Assembly (NCBI GenBank): GCA_964503125.1
Contig: CAZCZE010000041.1
Location: 6,293 to 70,292 of the forward strand
Reading direction: 5' to 3'
Length of the DNA: 64,000 nucleotides
Origin: FEN-1219 sp964503125
GTDB taxonomy: Bacteria; Pseudomonadota; Gammaproteobacteria; Steroidobacterales; Rariloculaceae
This document shows positions 1 through 8,975 of the stretch, in pieces. Within the stretch, counting starts at the first letter, position 1; the number at the start of each line of letters is the position of its first letter. The notes beneath the pieces were generated by a model, which was not told where the DNA came from, made no database searches, and worked only from the letters and a program-made list of their open reading frames with translations. The position numbers and the translations under genes are program-made.

Positions 1-2165
1 ACGACGTACGACAGCACGCCGTGAATCCCGAGCGCACCGAGCAGCAGCGCCACGACGGCGAAGAACGTCGCGAGCTGCGACGTGAAGCGCGGCTGCCCGA
101 CGCTCGCGTTCACGATGTCTTCCATGAGCTGACCGTTGATCGGCGGCAACGCGGTATCCGCCTCGCGCACCGCGCCGTTCACCGTCGCCGCGAGGGCAAG
201 CGGATCCCCCGACGCGCGCACGACGATCGCCATGTAGCGGCCGCCTTGGTCCCGCGGCATCTGCGCATGCGGCAGGAAAATCTGCGGTCGCTGGACTCCC
301 TGCGCACCCTGCGCAAGCGTGCTCTTGACGACACCCACGATCGTGATCCACTGGGGCGGGGCGTCGGGGTTCTGCAGCGATCCGTAGCGAATACGCCGGC
401 CGAGCGGACTCTCGTCCGGCCAGTAGAGCCTCACGGCCTCTTCGTTGATGACGGCAACCCACGGAGCGTCGCGCTGATCGCTCGCCTCGATCGACCGGCC
501 CGCGACCACGGGAATCCCCATCGTTTCGAAGTAGCCCGGCGTCGCCATCACCTCGCCGGCGTTCCACCCTTGTTCGCCCGGCTGCGGCCGCGGCCGGCCC
601 TCGATGATGAAATCGTTGAGCCCGCCGAAAGCGCCCTGGAGCGGCAGCGCCGAGATCGCGCCCGCCGACTCCACGCCCGGCAGCGCGGCGACTCTCTCGA
701 GCAGCGACGCGTAGAAGTTGCGCACGTCCGCAGGGGCCGGATAGGTCGTTCCCGGCAACGCCTGTCCGACCGTGTACACACCCTCGCCGTCGAAGCCGAG
801 ATCGACGGAGCGAATGTTCTCGTAGCTGCGCAGCAGCAGACCGGCGCCGGCGACGAGCATCACGCTCAACGCAACCTCCGCGACCACGAACGCGCGCATC
901 AAGCGAGACCCGCCGCCGATGACGCCGCGCGTCTGTGCGCGCAGCGCGATCTCGGGCGACGAGGAGGCCGCCCGCAGCGCAGGCAGGAGCCCGAACAGCA
1001 GCGCGGTGAAGGCTGTTACCGCCGTCGCGAACGCGAGCGCGCGCCAGTCGAGCGCGATCGCCTCCGCGCGCGGCAGCGTGCCGGGGTAGAGGCTCAACAG
1101 GCCGTCGAGGAACCCGATCGCGGCGGTGACACCGAGCACGCCGCCGGCGAGCGCGAGTAGCACGCTCTCGGTGAGCAAATGCCCGACGAGCCGCGCGCGT
1201 CCCGCGCCGAGCGCGAGTCGCACGGCAAGCTCGCGCCGGCGGCTTTCGCCGCGCGCGAGCAGCAGGCTCGCGAGGTTGGCGCAGATGACGAGCAATACGA
1301 GGCCCACGGCGCCGAGCAGCATCTTGAGCTGCGGCCCGACGGTGCCGACGATTTCCTCCATGAAGGGGCGCAGCCACACGAAGTGGCCTTCATAGTGGTT
1401 GTAGGTCTCTCTCCAACTGGCGCCCAACGTGCGCGCCTCGGCGACCGCCTCGGCGAACGTGGCGCCGGGCGCCAGCCGCCCGACCGCCGACCAGTTATGG
1501 CTCTGGCGCTGGCCCCACAGTGGGTTCGCGGAATCGATGATCGCGTTGCGCCACCAACGCGCACTCGCGTCGGGAAAGACGAAGCCCGCCGGCATGATGC
1601 CGACGACCTCGCACGGCGCGCCGTCCAAGCGTACGCTGCGGCCGACCGCGCTCGGGTCGCCGCCGAACACATCGACCCACACGCCGTGGCCCAAGACGAC
1701 GACGCACGGCGCGCCCGGTTGATCCTCGCCGTCGCGGAACGTTCGCCCCATGGCGGGCTGCACGCCGAGCGTCGTGAACAGATTCGCAGTGGCCTGCACG
1801 TGGAACCCGCGGATCGGCTCCATGGCGGCATCGTCAGTCGTGAACGTCACCCCGGCCCGGTTGTATGCGGCGACCTCTTCGAGCGCGCGCGTCTGCGCGC
1901 GATAGTCGATGAACTCCGGACCGGAGAGCGGGAATTGCGGGAAGTCGTAGCCGCTCGACGCTTCGTAGCGCGTCCAGACGGCGGCCACGCGATCGGCGTC
2001 AGCAAACGGCAGCGGCCGCAACAGCACGCTGTTGACGATCGTGAAGATCGCGGTCGCCGCACCGACGCCTAGTGCCAGCGTGGCGATGGCGGTCAGTGAG
2101 AAGCCCGGTGCGCGCGCGAGGACGCGGAGCGCGTGGCGGATGTTGCGGAAGATAGTTGTGATCAT
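1..2165 (-). CDS. ADOP/MacB-like orphan ABC transporter permease, 3' end outside window
   Basis: Inner-membrane permease of the FtsX/MacB class. The complementary strand reads from an ATG at 2165 without a stop to position 1, so at least 720 residues are present and the C-terminus is missing. The N-terminus carries the TLALGVGAATAIFTIV signature and LLRPLPF, typical of the acidobacterial duplicated orphan permease (ADOP) type. The internal membrane segment GAVGLVLLVICANLASLLLA lies near 1290-1330. The last visible residues, LGALGIHGVLSYV, are the start of the second FtsX unit. Frame is the same at both ends, so no frameshift is indicated. No ATP-binding partner or HlyD-like adaptor lies nearby. 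Substrate unknown. The large open frames on the plus strand here are GC-driven shadows. Confidence 0.85.
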   Translation of the reverse strand, partial: MITTIFRNIRHALRVLARAPGFSLTAIATLALGVGAATAIFTIVNSVLLRPLPFADADRVAAVWTRYEASSGYDFPQFPLSGPEFIDYRAQTRALEEVAAYNRAGVTFTTDDAAMEPIRGFHVQATANLFTTLGVQPAMGRTFRDGEDQPGAPCVVVLGHGVWVDVFGGDPSAVGRSVRLDGAPCEVVGIMPAGFVFPDASARWWRNAIIDSANPLWGQRQSHNWSAVGRLAPGATFAEAVAEARTLGASWRETYNHYEGHFVWLRPFMEEIVGTVGPQLKMLLGAVGLVLLVICANLASLLLARGESRRRELAVRLALGAGRARLVGHLLTESVLLALAGGVLGVTAAIGFLDGLLSLYPGTLPRAEAIALDWRALAFATAVTAFTALLFGLLPALRAASSSPEIALRAQTRGVIGGGSRLMRAFVVAEVALSVMLVAGAGLLLRSYENIRSVDLGFDGEGVYTVGQALPGTTYPAPADVRNFYASLLERVAALPGVESAGAISALPLQGAFGGLNDFIIEGRPRPQPGEQGWNAGEVMATPGYFETMGIPVVAGRSIEASDQRDAPWVAVINEEAVRLYWPDESPLGRRIRYGSLQNPDAPPQWITIVGVVKSTLAQGAQGVQRPQIFLPHAQMPRDQGGRYMAIVVRASGDPLALAATVNGAVREADTALPPINGQLMEDIVNASVGQPRFTSQLATFFAVVALLLGALGIHGVLSYV

Positions 2166-2556
2166 AGGCGGCGTGCCTCCCCCTGCCCAAGCGCAAGCCT
2201 CGATGAAAGGCAAAGCAACCGGCGTGCCAACTCGGACGGGAGTTCTAAGTCGCTGTTTTTGAAGCGCGGCGCGCGGAGCTGGTCATCGGCCGAGGAGCGA
2301 ACCGTCCCAGAAACGAGCACAGGTGCCGCTTTCGGGACGGACAGGCGACCGGCCACACGCCGCGCTCCGACCGGGCGCCCGACAGCGGCACGCAGACGCC
2401 GATCCGCGGGCTGTTCGCGCAAGTGCCCGAATCGGGCGGCTACGAGCTCGGCCGTTTCGCTCTCGCGGAACTGTGTCGAGAGCGGCCGAGACAACACGCC
2501 CTCGACGCCGCTTCTGGCGATTGACGACGCGCACTTCTCCAGGGGACACCGCAGGT
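2166..2556. other. 391-bp segment without a recognised gene; possible C-terminal gene remnant
   Basis: No recognised gene. One plus-strand reading, open from about 2270 to a TGA at 2522-2524, looks protein-like (…PIRGLFAQVPESGGYELGRF…) but has no clear start and no family I recognise. It could be the 3' remnant of a gene cut by insertion of the neighbouring island, or chance in GC-rich DNA. It also marks the edge where GC falls into the defence-like island. Confidence 0.2.
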
Positions 2557-3294
2557 CTAGGTCGACGGCGCCGCTGGTGTTTCTTCTTCACCGAAATTGT
2601 CGGCGATGCGCAGCTTGCTTGTAGCTGTGGAGGGGTGCCACGTCCCGCGCATGCCTTCGCGATCCTCCCACTTGGGCTCTGCGTACACGACGCGGACGCT
2701 GACATAGTTGAGCGCGTAGAGCCACGTCGCGTACACCGTACGTCCAGTTTGCTCCCCGTCCAACGCGTATATCTGCGAGTTGGTGAGCACTCTGACGTCG
2801 TCGTTGAAGGCCGGACAGATGGCAACGTGAACGTTAGGGTGAGGATGACGTTTCAAGATCGCTGTGCGAAAAGGATCGAGGTCGATCACCGCGGCTGCCT
2901 CCATCACTTTGCAGCCAAACGCCTTAACGAAGTACAGGTGAATGTCGAGCAACGACTGCCGAACCTTGCCCTCAAACAGGTCGATCAACCTGATGATCTG
3001 ATTCGCTTGCAGCGGTTGCCGCTGGCGGCCGAGGTGATCGGACAGGTGCTGCCACGCGATATCGTACGGCTGCGTGCGCTCGTTATTGCACTTGGCGCAC
3101 ATCGGCGCATCGGAGTGTAGCAGCTTCGACTTGAGCCCGCGAACAGGAATGTTCCTCGCCGCAGCGGTGTGCATGAACAGCGGGTGCGCGGCCGAAACGG
3201 CCCCTAGCGCGGAGCGAATATCGGACTGCTTGATCAGGTGCTCGCCACTGTTCGCCGGATCGCCGCAAATCCAGCACACGAATTGGGTACTCAT
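2557..3294 (-). CDS. HNH-nuclease-like protein with CxxC…EH…CxxCNN zinc site
   Basis: Predicted 245-residue protein, read from the ATG at 3294; an upstream TTG at 3360 is less likely. The N-terminus has C7-x2-C10, then E18-H19, then C66-x2-C69-N70-N71. This is the layout of zinc-stabilised HNH endonucleases of the CxxC/EH/CxxCN kind. The remaining 170 residues (hydrophobic-rich, HPHPNVHVAICPAF, YATWLYALNYV) match nothing I recognise. It is divergent from the SIR2 operon across 153 bp and shares its lower GC, so it may belong to the same mobile cargo. It could be a restriction-like nuclease or an accessory of the neighbouring system; direct evidence for either is lacking. Confidence 0.6.
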   Translation of the reverse strand: MSTQFVCWICGDPANSGEHLIKQSDIRSALGAVSAAHPLFMHTAAARNIPVRGLKSKLLHSDAPMCAKCNNERTQPYDIAWQHLSDHLGRQRQPLQANQIIRLIDLFEGKVRQSLLDIHLYFVKAFGCKVMEAAAVIDLDPFRTAILKRHPHPNVHVAICPAFNDDVRVLTNSQIYALDGEQTGRTVYATWLYALNYVSVRVVYAEPKWEDREGMRGTWHPSTATSKLRIADNFGEEETPAAPST

Positions 3295-3447
3295 GGTCGA
3301 GCGATTCTTTGCGGGTGTCGGGAACGTGACGACTTTCTCGCGGAGGGCTCTGTTCCACAAGTGGTATTGGCGGCCGGACCGGCGTAGTGTTTGCGCGTTC
3401 TAAGTATCGAGCCCCAAAGGACACGGAAGATTGGCTTTCGCTTGACC

Positions 3448-4782
3448 ATGCAACCAAGGGTTCTCGCAGAGCCGACCGTGACGCGACTGCTCCAGGCTAT
3501 CGAAGCAAGTTCGCTCGTTCTTCTTTGTGGTGCGGGGTTGTCGAGAGCTGCGCCCAGCAACCTTCCCTCAGCCGTCCACGTCGCGAATATTTGTTACGAC
3601 AAATACGCTCCAATACAAGAGCTTCCCGCCGCTCTCCGGGGAGATATCGACAAGTTGGCAGCCTTTTTTTTCGATGGAAAACAGTTTGAACCGGTTTTCA
3701 TTCGCACGTTGGTTCCATGGGCAGAACTCGTCGGGCCGCCGAACATTGGGCATGCTGCGATCGCGGACCTGTTGATTTGCCGGGCTGCTCTAACTGCAGT
3801 GTCCGCGAACTTCGATCCGCTAATAGAATTTTGGGCCACGGCCCGCAAGGTGGACTTGCGAGGGGCGCTAACCGGCGAAGAAGCGATCGAGTTTGCGAGC
3901 AAGACGAGTCCGCTCTTGAAGTTTCACGGATGCCTTCTCCGCGAGCGCGACCACACAATATGGACGCATCAGCAACTACTATCCACGCCAATCAAGGACA
4001 GGGTGCAAAGTTGCTCAGACTGGATGCGTCTGCACCTTGCGGGAAAGGACATCCTTGTTCTCGGATTTTGGTCCGATTGGGGCTACTTGAACGATGTACT
4101 TGCCGCAGCCCTCAATGGAAAGCCCGCTAGTTCTGTGACGGTAATCGATCCGTCGCCGACAAAGGACTTGGAAACCAAAGCGCCAAAGCTGTGGAAAGCT
4201 CTCAACGAACTTAGCCACGGATTCGAACATGTAAAGGCGTCCGCCGATGAGGCTCTCCGAGAGGTCCGCGCAGCCTACTCGCGCGCGTGGCTGCGCAAAC
4301 TGTACGCACTGGGAGCGCCGCTAATGCAGGCGCTCGGTAAGGGTATGCCACCACAGCTCTTGCCAGACATATTGGAGTGCGAGGAGTTGTACGATCTGCG
4401 ACGGGACGCCGAAGGGGTCTCATACGATCGCGCCGCAGCGCAAAAAGAGCCGCCCCGCCACCTCGCCCAGTGCGCGCTGGCCCACCTGCTGCTCTTGGCG
4501 AGCGGCGCGGTGCGGGATGGCGCCTGGTTCAAGAAGGCAGAGCTAGTGATTCGAGCAGTCAACGGTGCTGGGCGCCCGATCAACGATGTACGGGACGAGC
4601 ACAACGAGCCGGCAGTACTAAGCCAACCAGACATTGTCCTCTGCGCAGGTGCAATCGACCTTGGCCTGCCAGCCCGAGTCGTGCCGGAAGGATCTGGCGC
4701 CAGCATTCTGCGGCCCAAGCGCGGAGGAACAGCAAAATGGCTTACGTTGGAGGCGGCACGCCAGGAGTTAGTCCTTGATTGA
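3448..4782 (+). CDS. SIR2-domain effector protein (putative NADase) with unassigned C-terminal domain
   Basis: Predicted 444 residues from ATG 3448; an upstream in-frame TTG at 3391 would add 19 residues without homology. The SIR2/sirtuin-like fold is indicated by GAGLS (28-32) after a hydrophobic strand, SANFD (119-123), KFHG (158-161) and VLGFWSDW (204-211). In antiphage SIR2 NADases the Asn of the xNxD motif and the His of the HG motif are catalytic; here these would be N121 and H160. Residues from about 300 form a separate helical domain that I cannot name. Its position would suit the C-terminal domain of an ABC-three-component effector. The stop overlaps the next gene by 8 nt. Likely role: NAD+ depletion on infection (inference). 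Confidence 0.75.
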   Translation: MQPRVLAEPTVTRLLQAIEASSLVLLCGAGLSRAAPSNLPSAVHVANICYDKYAPIQELPAALRGDIDKLAAFFFDGKQFEPVFIRTLVPWAELVGPPNIGHAAIADLLICRAALTAVSANFDPLIEFWATARKVDLRGALTGEEAIEFASKTSPLLKFHGCLLRERDHTIWTHQQLLSTPIKDRVQSCSDWMRLHLAGKDILVLGFWSDWGYLNDVLAAALNGKPASSVTVIDPSPTKDLETKAPKLWKALNELSHGFEHVKASADEALREVRAAYSRAWLRKLYALGAPLMQALGKGMPPQLLPDILECEELYDLRRDAEGVSYDRAAAQKEPPRHLAQCALAHLLLLASGAVRDGAWFKKAELVIRAVNGAGRPINDVRDEHNEPAVLSQPDIVLCAGAIDLGLPARVVPEGSGASILRPKRGGTAKWLTLEAARQELVLD

Positions 4783-5314
4783 CTTGAGGTCGACTGTACA
4801 GATCCTGTTACAAGATGCCGGGTTCCGAACCCGACGGACCACGTCGGACGTTGTTCCCGTATTGTCGTTTGAGGATGACGCGTTCCTTGGCTTCGTATTT
4901 GTTTTTGACCGAGTGGGATCGCTCCTCCAACAGTGGAGAGAACAAGAAGCGCGAATACTCAGCAGCTACGCCACCAGCTTTAGGGTAGCGGGTGACAAAG
5001 CATGGAATGTGTATTCGATCTTCTTGTGCACGGAGAATGGAACCCCTGCCCAGGTTCGAATTGTTCGCTCTGTCGAAGAGAACCTTGAGCGAACACGAAA
5101 GATAGCGGCGTGCGGAGTTGCCAATAGAAGTGAAGCTGTCAAAGCTCTACTGCCCCTTCTCCCGCTACAGCAACATGCGATTCTTTTGCCTGAAGACACG
5201 ACGCAGCGTCTTCGAAGCCGAATAGAGAAAATCAGCCCGGCCGTCGCTGCGACAGCTTTGGATGAAACTGTACCGCCGAGCGATGTTGTCTCGACGCTGA
5301 GCCGAATAGCATGA
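4775..5314 (+). CDS. Small middle protein of SIR2/SMC-ATPase operon (ABC-3C middle-component-like)
   Basis: Predicted 179 residues from a TTG start. AGGAG at 4763-4767 is 7 nt upstream and supports this start, and the gene overlaps the SIR2 stop by 8 nt. No named domain recognised. The N-terminal half alternates beta-rich hydrophobic stretches (VPVLSFEDDAFLGFVFVF, WNVYSIFLC) with a helix carrying QQWREQEARIL. The C-terminal half has acidic and Pro-rich patches. Size, position between effector and ATPase, and the 4-nt ATGA overlap with the ATPase gene fit the middle component of ABC-three-component systems. That assignment is from architecture only, not from a motif. Confidence 0.55.
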   Translation: MIDLRSTVQILLQDAGFRTRRTTSDVVPVLSFEDDAFLGFVFVFDRVGSLLQQWREQEARILSSYATSFRVAGDKAWNVYSIFLCTENGTPAQVRIVRSVEENLERTRKIAACGVANRSEAVKALLPLLPLQQHAILLPEDTTQRLRSRIEKISPAVAATALDETVPPSDVVSTLSRIA

Positions 5315-7359
5315 AACTTTCCTTCGTGGAGGTTTGTGGCTTCCGAGGATTTCTGGAGAAGTGCCGTTTGGATTTTCCTGATGGGTTCGCCGTACTCGTT
5401 GGCCGCAATGGCGTTGGGAAAAGCAGCATTTTGGACGCGGTGGACTTTGCCCTTACCGGAACCATCAACAAGTACGGCGTTACCGCCGCGAAGGGCGGAG
5501 GGCTCGACGATCACATCTGGTGGGTCGGAGAAGACATCCCCGCTGACTGTTACGTGGAGGTGGGTTTTCGCGACCTTGAAGGAAGAGACCACATTGTTAG
5601 ACGGAGCCGCCATCTCGGTTTCCAAGATTTCCCGCCAAAGCTAAGACAACTGCTATGCGATGAGGGCACCAGGCCCGAGTCGTGGGCGAGCTCGCTATCA
5701 AAAACAACACTCCTCAGAGATGAAGAAATAACCGCCCTCAGTCTCGACCTGCCTGAGCAGGCCCGTTTCGTCGCCGTGCGAGACGCCATTGGCAGCATCG
5801 CAGGTCCAGACCACGGCGCTAGAACGACGGCCCTTTTGGCGGAAGCTGACAGAGCCAAGGCGGATCAAGACAAGATCACAACCGCGCTTAAAGATGAGCT
5901 AAGCCGAACACTTTCCGCGCTGACTGAGGCGCGGAGTACGGCTGAGCGACAGGTCGACACGAAGTTAGCGATGGACATCGTGCACCGACTGGGACCTACT
6001 GGCTCGGACGGACTTTCGGCGAACTCGGCTTCACTACGCGACAACCTAGCGGAGCGCAAGCGAATTGTTAGCGTTCTCGGTGAAGCGTTCAGCTCCTTGC
6101 AGTTGATGCGCGATCGAGTCGCTTACATGAATTCCGCTGAAGGAATCGCGGAGCTCGTGTATGGCAGGGAGACAGTCGCCCAAGCGAACCTAGCTGTCGC
6201 GGACGCGGAGAAGCAGCTGCGTCAGCTCCAACAAGCCCGCGAGGCAAGTCTTTCCAACGATGTCTACGCCGATGCGATGGTGTCATTGCTAGAAAGCGGT
6301 CAGGCCCTCGGCGTTAAGGATGGGCACTGCCCCCTCTGCGACTCGGAGGTAACGCTCCCCCAGTTCACGGCCGCGGTGGAGCGCGCCCGAGCGGAACTCT
6401 CGGAGCACGGAAGGAGGGTTTCTGACCAGCTACTTCGACTGGCCGCAGCTAAAAAGGCGTTCTCCGATGCGCAGAGCGCCGCCGCCAAGGGGCACGCGGA
6501 CCTTGAAATCCTTGAGTCACGCAATTCTGCGTTAGAAAAAGGGCATGCTGATGTGGCGCTAGTTCTCGGACAGCACGGCGTCAGTTATTCGCTTGATGAC
6601 TTGACGGTCGTCGAGAGTCATATCGCCAAACTCGAAGATGACGCCATCCAACTCGAGCGCGCTATCTATATATTGGAGTCCTCTGCGGCACATGACCGCG
6701 TTTCAGAACTGGAAGGCCGGATCGCCGAGCTGCGAGCAAAGATCGAGCAAGAGTCCGATACGCTGCTCGCGTCCGAGCGCGCCGCACAACTCACTCGGCA
6801 AATAGATTCCGCTGCGAAGACCGTTCGCAACGAAATACTCACTGAGCAGTTCGATACTGTTCTGCCTCTGCTGAAGGAACTCTACTCCAGGCTCCGCCCA
6901 CACACAGATTGGCGCGATATTGACGTAGGGTTCGGCGGGCGCGTGCGGGCATCTCTTAACTTCAGCGTCGGCGATGGTAGGAACCCACAATTCCTATTCA
7001 GCAGTGGCCAACGTCGCGCTGCCGGCCTAGCGTTCTTGATCGCAATACACCTGTCGAGGCCATGGTGTCACTTACATTCCCTGTTGCTTGATGACCCTGT
7101 ACAACACGTCGATGACTATCGGGCCTTGAACTTGGTCGAAGTATTGTCTGCCATACGCCGCACCGGGAGACAGGTCATCGTCGCTGTCGAAGACGAGGCT
7201 CTCGCCGAGGTTCTCTGCAGGCGATTGAGGGGTACGCTAATGGCGCCTGGGAGACGTTTTACCTTAGCCACAAACGATCGTGGAAGCGCCGCACTCGTCG
7301 CGTACGAAGACGTTCCGCCCCTGCAAGCAGAGGTTCTTAAGATCGCCGCAGCACCGTGA
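5311..7359 (+). CDS. SMC/RecN/RecF-like ATPase with zinc-hook, third gene of the SIR2 operon
   Basis: 682-residue ABC-class ATPase. Walker A GRNGVGKSS is at 31-39. A long charged coiled-coil (about 180-510) is split by a C340-P-L-C343 zinc-hook motif. The ABC signature FSSGQRRAAG is near 562-571, and Walker B LLLDDP at 591-596 is followed by QHVDD and a histidine-less switch region (VIVAVEDE). This is the Rad50/SMC layout at compact size. The ATG overlaps the preceding stop by 4 nt, so production is coupled to the SIR2 and middle proteins. Likely a nucleic-acid-sensing ATPase that licenses the SIR2 effector. A repair role is less likely given the partners and the lower GC. Confidence 0.8.
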   Translation: MKLSFVEVCGFRGFLEKCRLDFPDGFAVLVGRNGVGKSSILDAVDFALTGTINKYGVTAAKGGGLDDHIWWVGEDIPADCYVEVGFRDLEGRDHIVRRSRHLGFQDFPPKLRQLLCDEGTRPESWASSLSKTTLLRDEEITALSLDLPEQARFVAVRDAIGSIAGPDHGARTTALLAEADRAKADQDKITTALKDELSRTLSALTEARSTAERQVDTKLAMDIVHRLGPTGSDGLSANSASLRDNLAERKRIVSVLGEAFSSLQLMRDRVAYMNSAEGIAELVYGRETVAQANLAVADAEKQLRQLQQAREASLSNDVYADAMVSLLESGQALGVKDGHCPLCDSEVTLPQFTAAVERARAELSEHGRRVSDQLLRLAAAKKAFSDAQSAAAKGHADLEILESRNSALEKGHADVALVLGQHGVSYSLDDLTVVESHIAKLEDDAIQLERAIYILESSAAHDRVSELEGRIAELRAKIEQESDTLLASERAAQLTRQIDSAAKTVRNEILTEQFDTVLPLLKELYSRLRPHTDWRDIDVGFGGRVRASLNFSVGDGRNPQFLFSSGQRRAAGLAFLIAIHLSRPWCHLHSLLLDDPVQHVDDYRALNLVEVLSAIRRTGRQVIVAVEDEALAEVLCRRLRGTLMAPGRRFTLATNDRGSAALVAYEDVPPLQAEVLKIAAAP

Positions 7360-7574
7360 CGGAGCACCGGTAACACCCGCGCGCTAGTTCTTACAGGAAG
7401 CACTCGGCAACCGCCATCGGCGACAGAAGCTAGTCAATCATGAACTCCGCTCGATCCACTCACCGAACTGCTCGCGTGCGCAGGGTTTTTCAGCGCCCGT
7501 AGCTGCTATTTTGTGCCACTTACGGTAATGTCTGAAGAATTTCGCTCGGGGCGGTCACGTTGGAGTCCGATGGG

Positions 7575-8975
7575 ATGAGTACGCGACGAAAACGCCCACG
7601 CCTGGACCCGGAAAGTTCGTTGGTTCACTCGAACTACCATATCCGATGGAAGAATTTCCGGCGTTTCGCTGACACGGGCTGGATCACTGTTCGTCCGATT
7701 ACGGTCTTGATAGGTCCGAATAACAGTGGCAAGACTAGCGTCCTTTCGCCCCTGCTTGTCCTAAACCAGACCATCGCATCGAGTGACAGTGAGGCGCCGA
7801 TAGTCACTCGGGGCCGACTAATCGATATCGGAAGCTACAAAGACTTCGTACACCTGCACGACGATTCTCGCGAACTCTTCTTCGGACTCAAGTTCCATAA
7901 CCATGCAGCCAAGTCGGAGCTGCCGCCAGTCGGCACCTTCCCGCCTGGCGCTATGGAAGTGACATTTCGAAAATCGGACGGGTCTTCGAAACTTGTGCTT
8001 AAGGAGTACGCGATATCAGATTTTTGCGGCCGCCCCTACCTTACGCGCCGACTACAGGCCGACGGACGTTACTCGCTTACCGGCGTGGTTCCGCTCGACA
8101 AGATGACGGACCGCGAACGTACCGCGGTGCTCGATACGACACCAGTTAACTTCCTCTTTGCGCCGACCGCGACACTACATGCAATGGAAAACGCTGGTGG
8201 TGCCGACCGAAGCGTCTCATCTGAGCGTTTCTCTGAGGCGTTTTCTCACTACTTGAGAGCTGTAGGTTTCGCTTTCACAGAATTGCGGAGCGTGTTTCGA
8301 GATCTGAGCTATGTCGGACCGCTTCGAACGAGAATACGCAGGTACTACCGTGCAGCGGGCGAGAGTCCGTCGACGGTCGGCCCGCAAGGCGAGAGCGCGC
8401 CACACCTTTTTCGGCGTGCGCGCAAGGAGCAGGCACAGAGCATTAACGAGTGGATCAGGCGATTCGACTTTGGAGATTCGATGTATTGCGAAGAGATAAA
8501 TGACGATCTCTTTAAACTCATTCTGGTCAACGGGGCTGAAAAGAACAATCTTGCTGATGTCGGATTCGGAGCATCACAGGTCCTGCCGCTGATCATTCAG
8601 GCTCTAGCGGCGCCTGCCGACAGCCTCACTCTGGCGGAGCAGCCAGAGATTCATTTGAATCCACGCCTCCAGGGGGTCCTCGCCGACCTTTTCGTACACA
8701 TGGCGAAGAGCGGGCACCGCGTGCTTGTCGAAACACATAGCGAACATCTGCTGACAAGACTTAGAACACTTGTGGCAACTGGGCAGATCGAAGCGAGTGA
8801 TGTCGCTGTGTACTTCGTGGAACGCAGTGAAGGCGAATCCGCGATTCGCCTCATACCAATCGACAGCAATGGACACATCTCAAGAGAAGCGTGGCCGCGT
8901 GGTTTCTTCGAAGACGCGCTGAGGGAGTCGTTAATCCTGGCGACCACACAATCGAAAACTCGTCGGAGCAACTAA
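7575..8975 (+). CDS. AAA/ABC-type ATPase with C-terminal DUF3696-like region, partner of PIN nuclease
   Basis: 466 residues from ATG 7575, with GGAG at 7562-7565 as ribosome site; an in-frame TTG at 7560 is the alternative start. Walker A GPNNSGKTS is at 47-55 after RPITVLI. The late ATPase half has FGASQVLPLI, LAEQPEIHLNP (Walker B region, 353-363) and VLVETHSEHLLTRL (383-396), the OLD/RecF-like pattern. The C-terminus NGHISREAWPRGFFEDA resembles DUF3696. No TOPRIM domain follows, unlike OLD nucleases. The nuclease role seems to be moved to the next gene, whose ATG overlaps this stop (TAATG). About 215 bp separate it from the SIR2 operon, so it may have its own promoter. Confidence 0.75.
   Translation: MSTRRKRPRLDPESSLVHSNYHIRWKNFRRFADTGWITVRPITVLIGPNNSGKTSVLSPLLVLNQTIASSDSEAPIVTRGRLIDIGSYKDFVHLHDDSRELFFGLKFHNHAAKSELPPVGTFPPGAMEVTFRKSDGSSKLVLKEYAISDFCGRPYLTRRLQADGRYSLTGVVPLDKMTDRERTAVLDTTPVNFLFAPTATLHAMENAGGADRSVSSERFSEAFSHYLRAVGFAFTELRSVFRDLSYVGPLRTRIRRYYRAAGESPSTVGPQGESAPHLFRRARKEQAQSINEWIRRFDFGDSMYCEEINDDLFKLILVNGAEKNNLADVGFGASQVLPLIIQALAAPADSLTLAEQPEIHLNPRLQGVLADLFVHMAKSGHRVLVETHSEHLLTRLRTLVATGQIEASDVAVYFVERSEGESAIRLIPIDSNGHISREAWPRGFFEDALRESLILATTQSKTRRSN

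Noticed and set aside
21..1160. Long plus-strand open frame of 379 codons
   Set aside because: It is an Arg/His-rich shadow of the minus-strand permease, whose frame carries clear family motifs.
3391..3447. TTG start for the SIR2 gene
   Set aside because: The extra 19 residues precede the fold and show no family match; ATG 3448 fits the SIR2 N-terminus, though its ribosome site is weak.
5055..5075. GTTCGAA string like a tRNA T-arm
   Set aside because: It lies inside the middle-protein gene and no acceptor, D or anticodon stems can be built around it.
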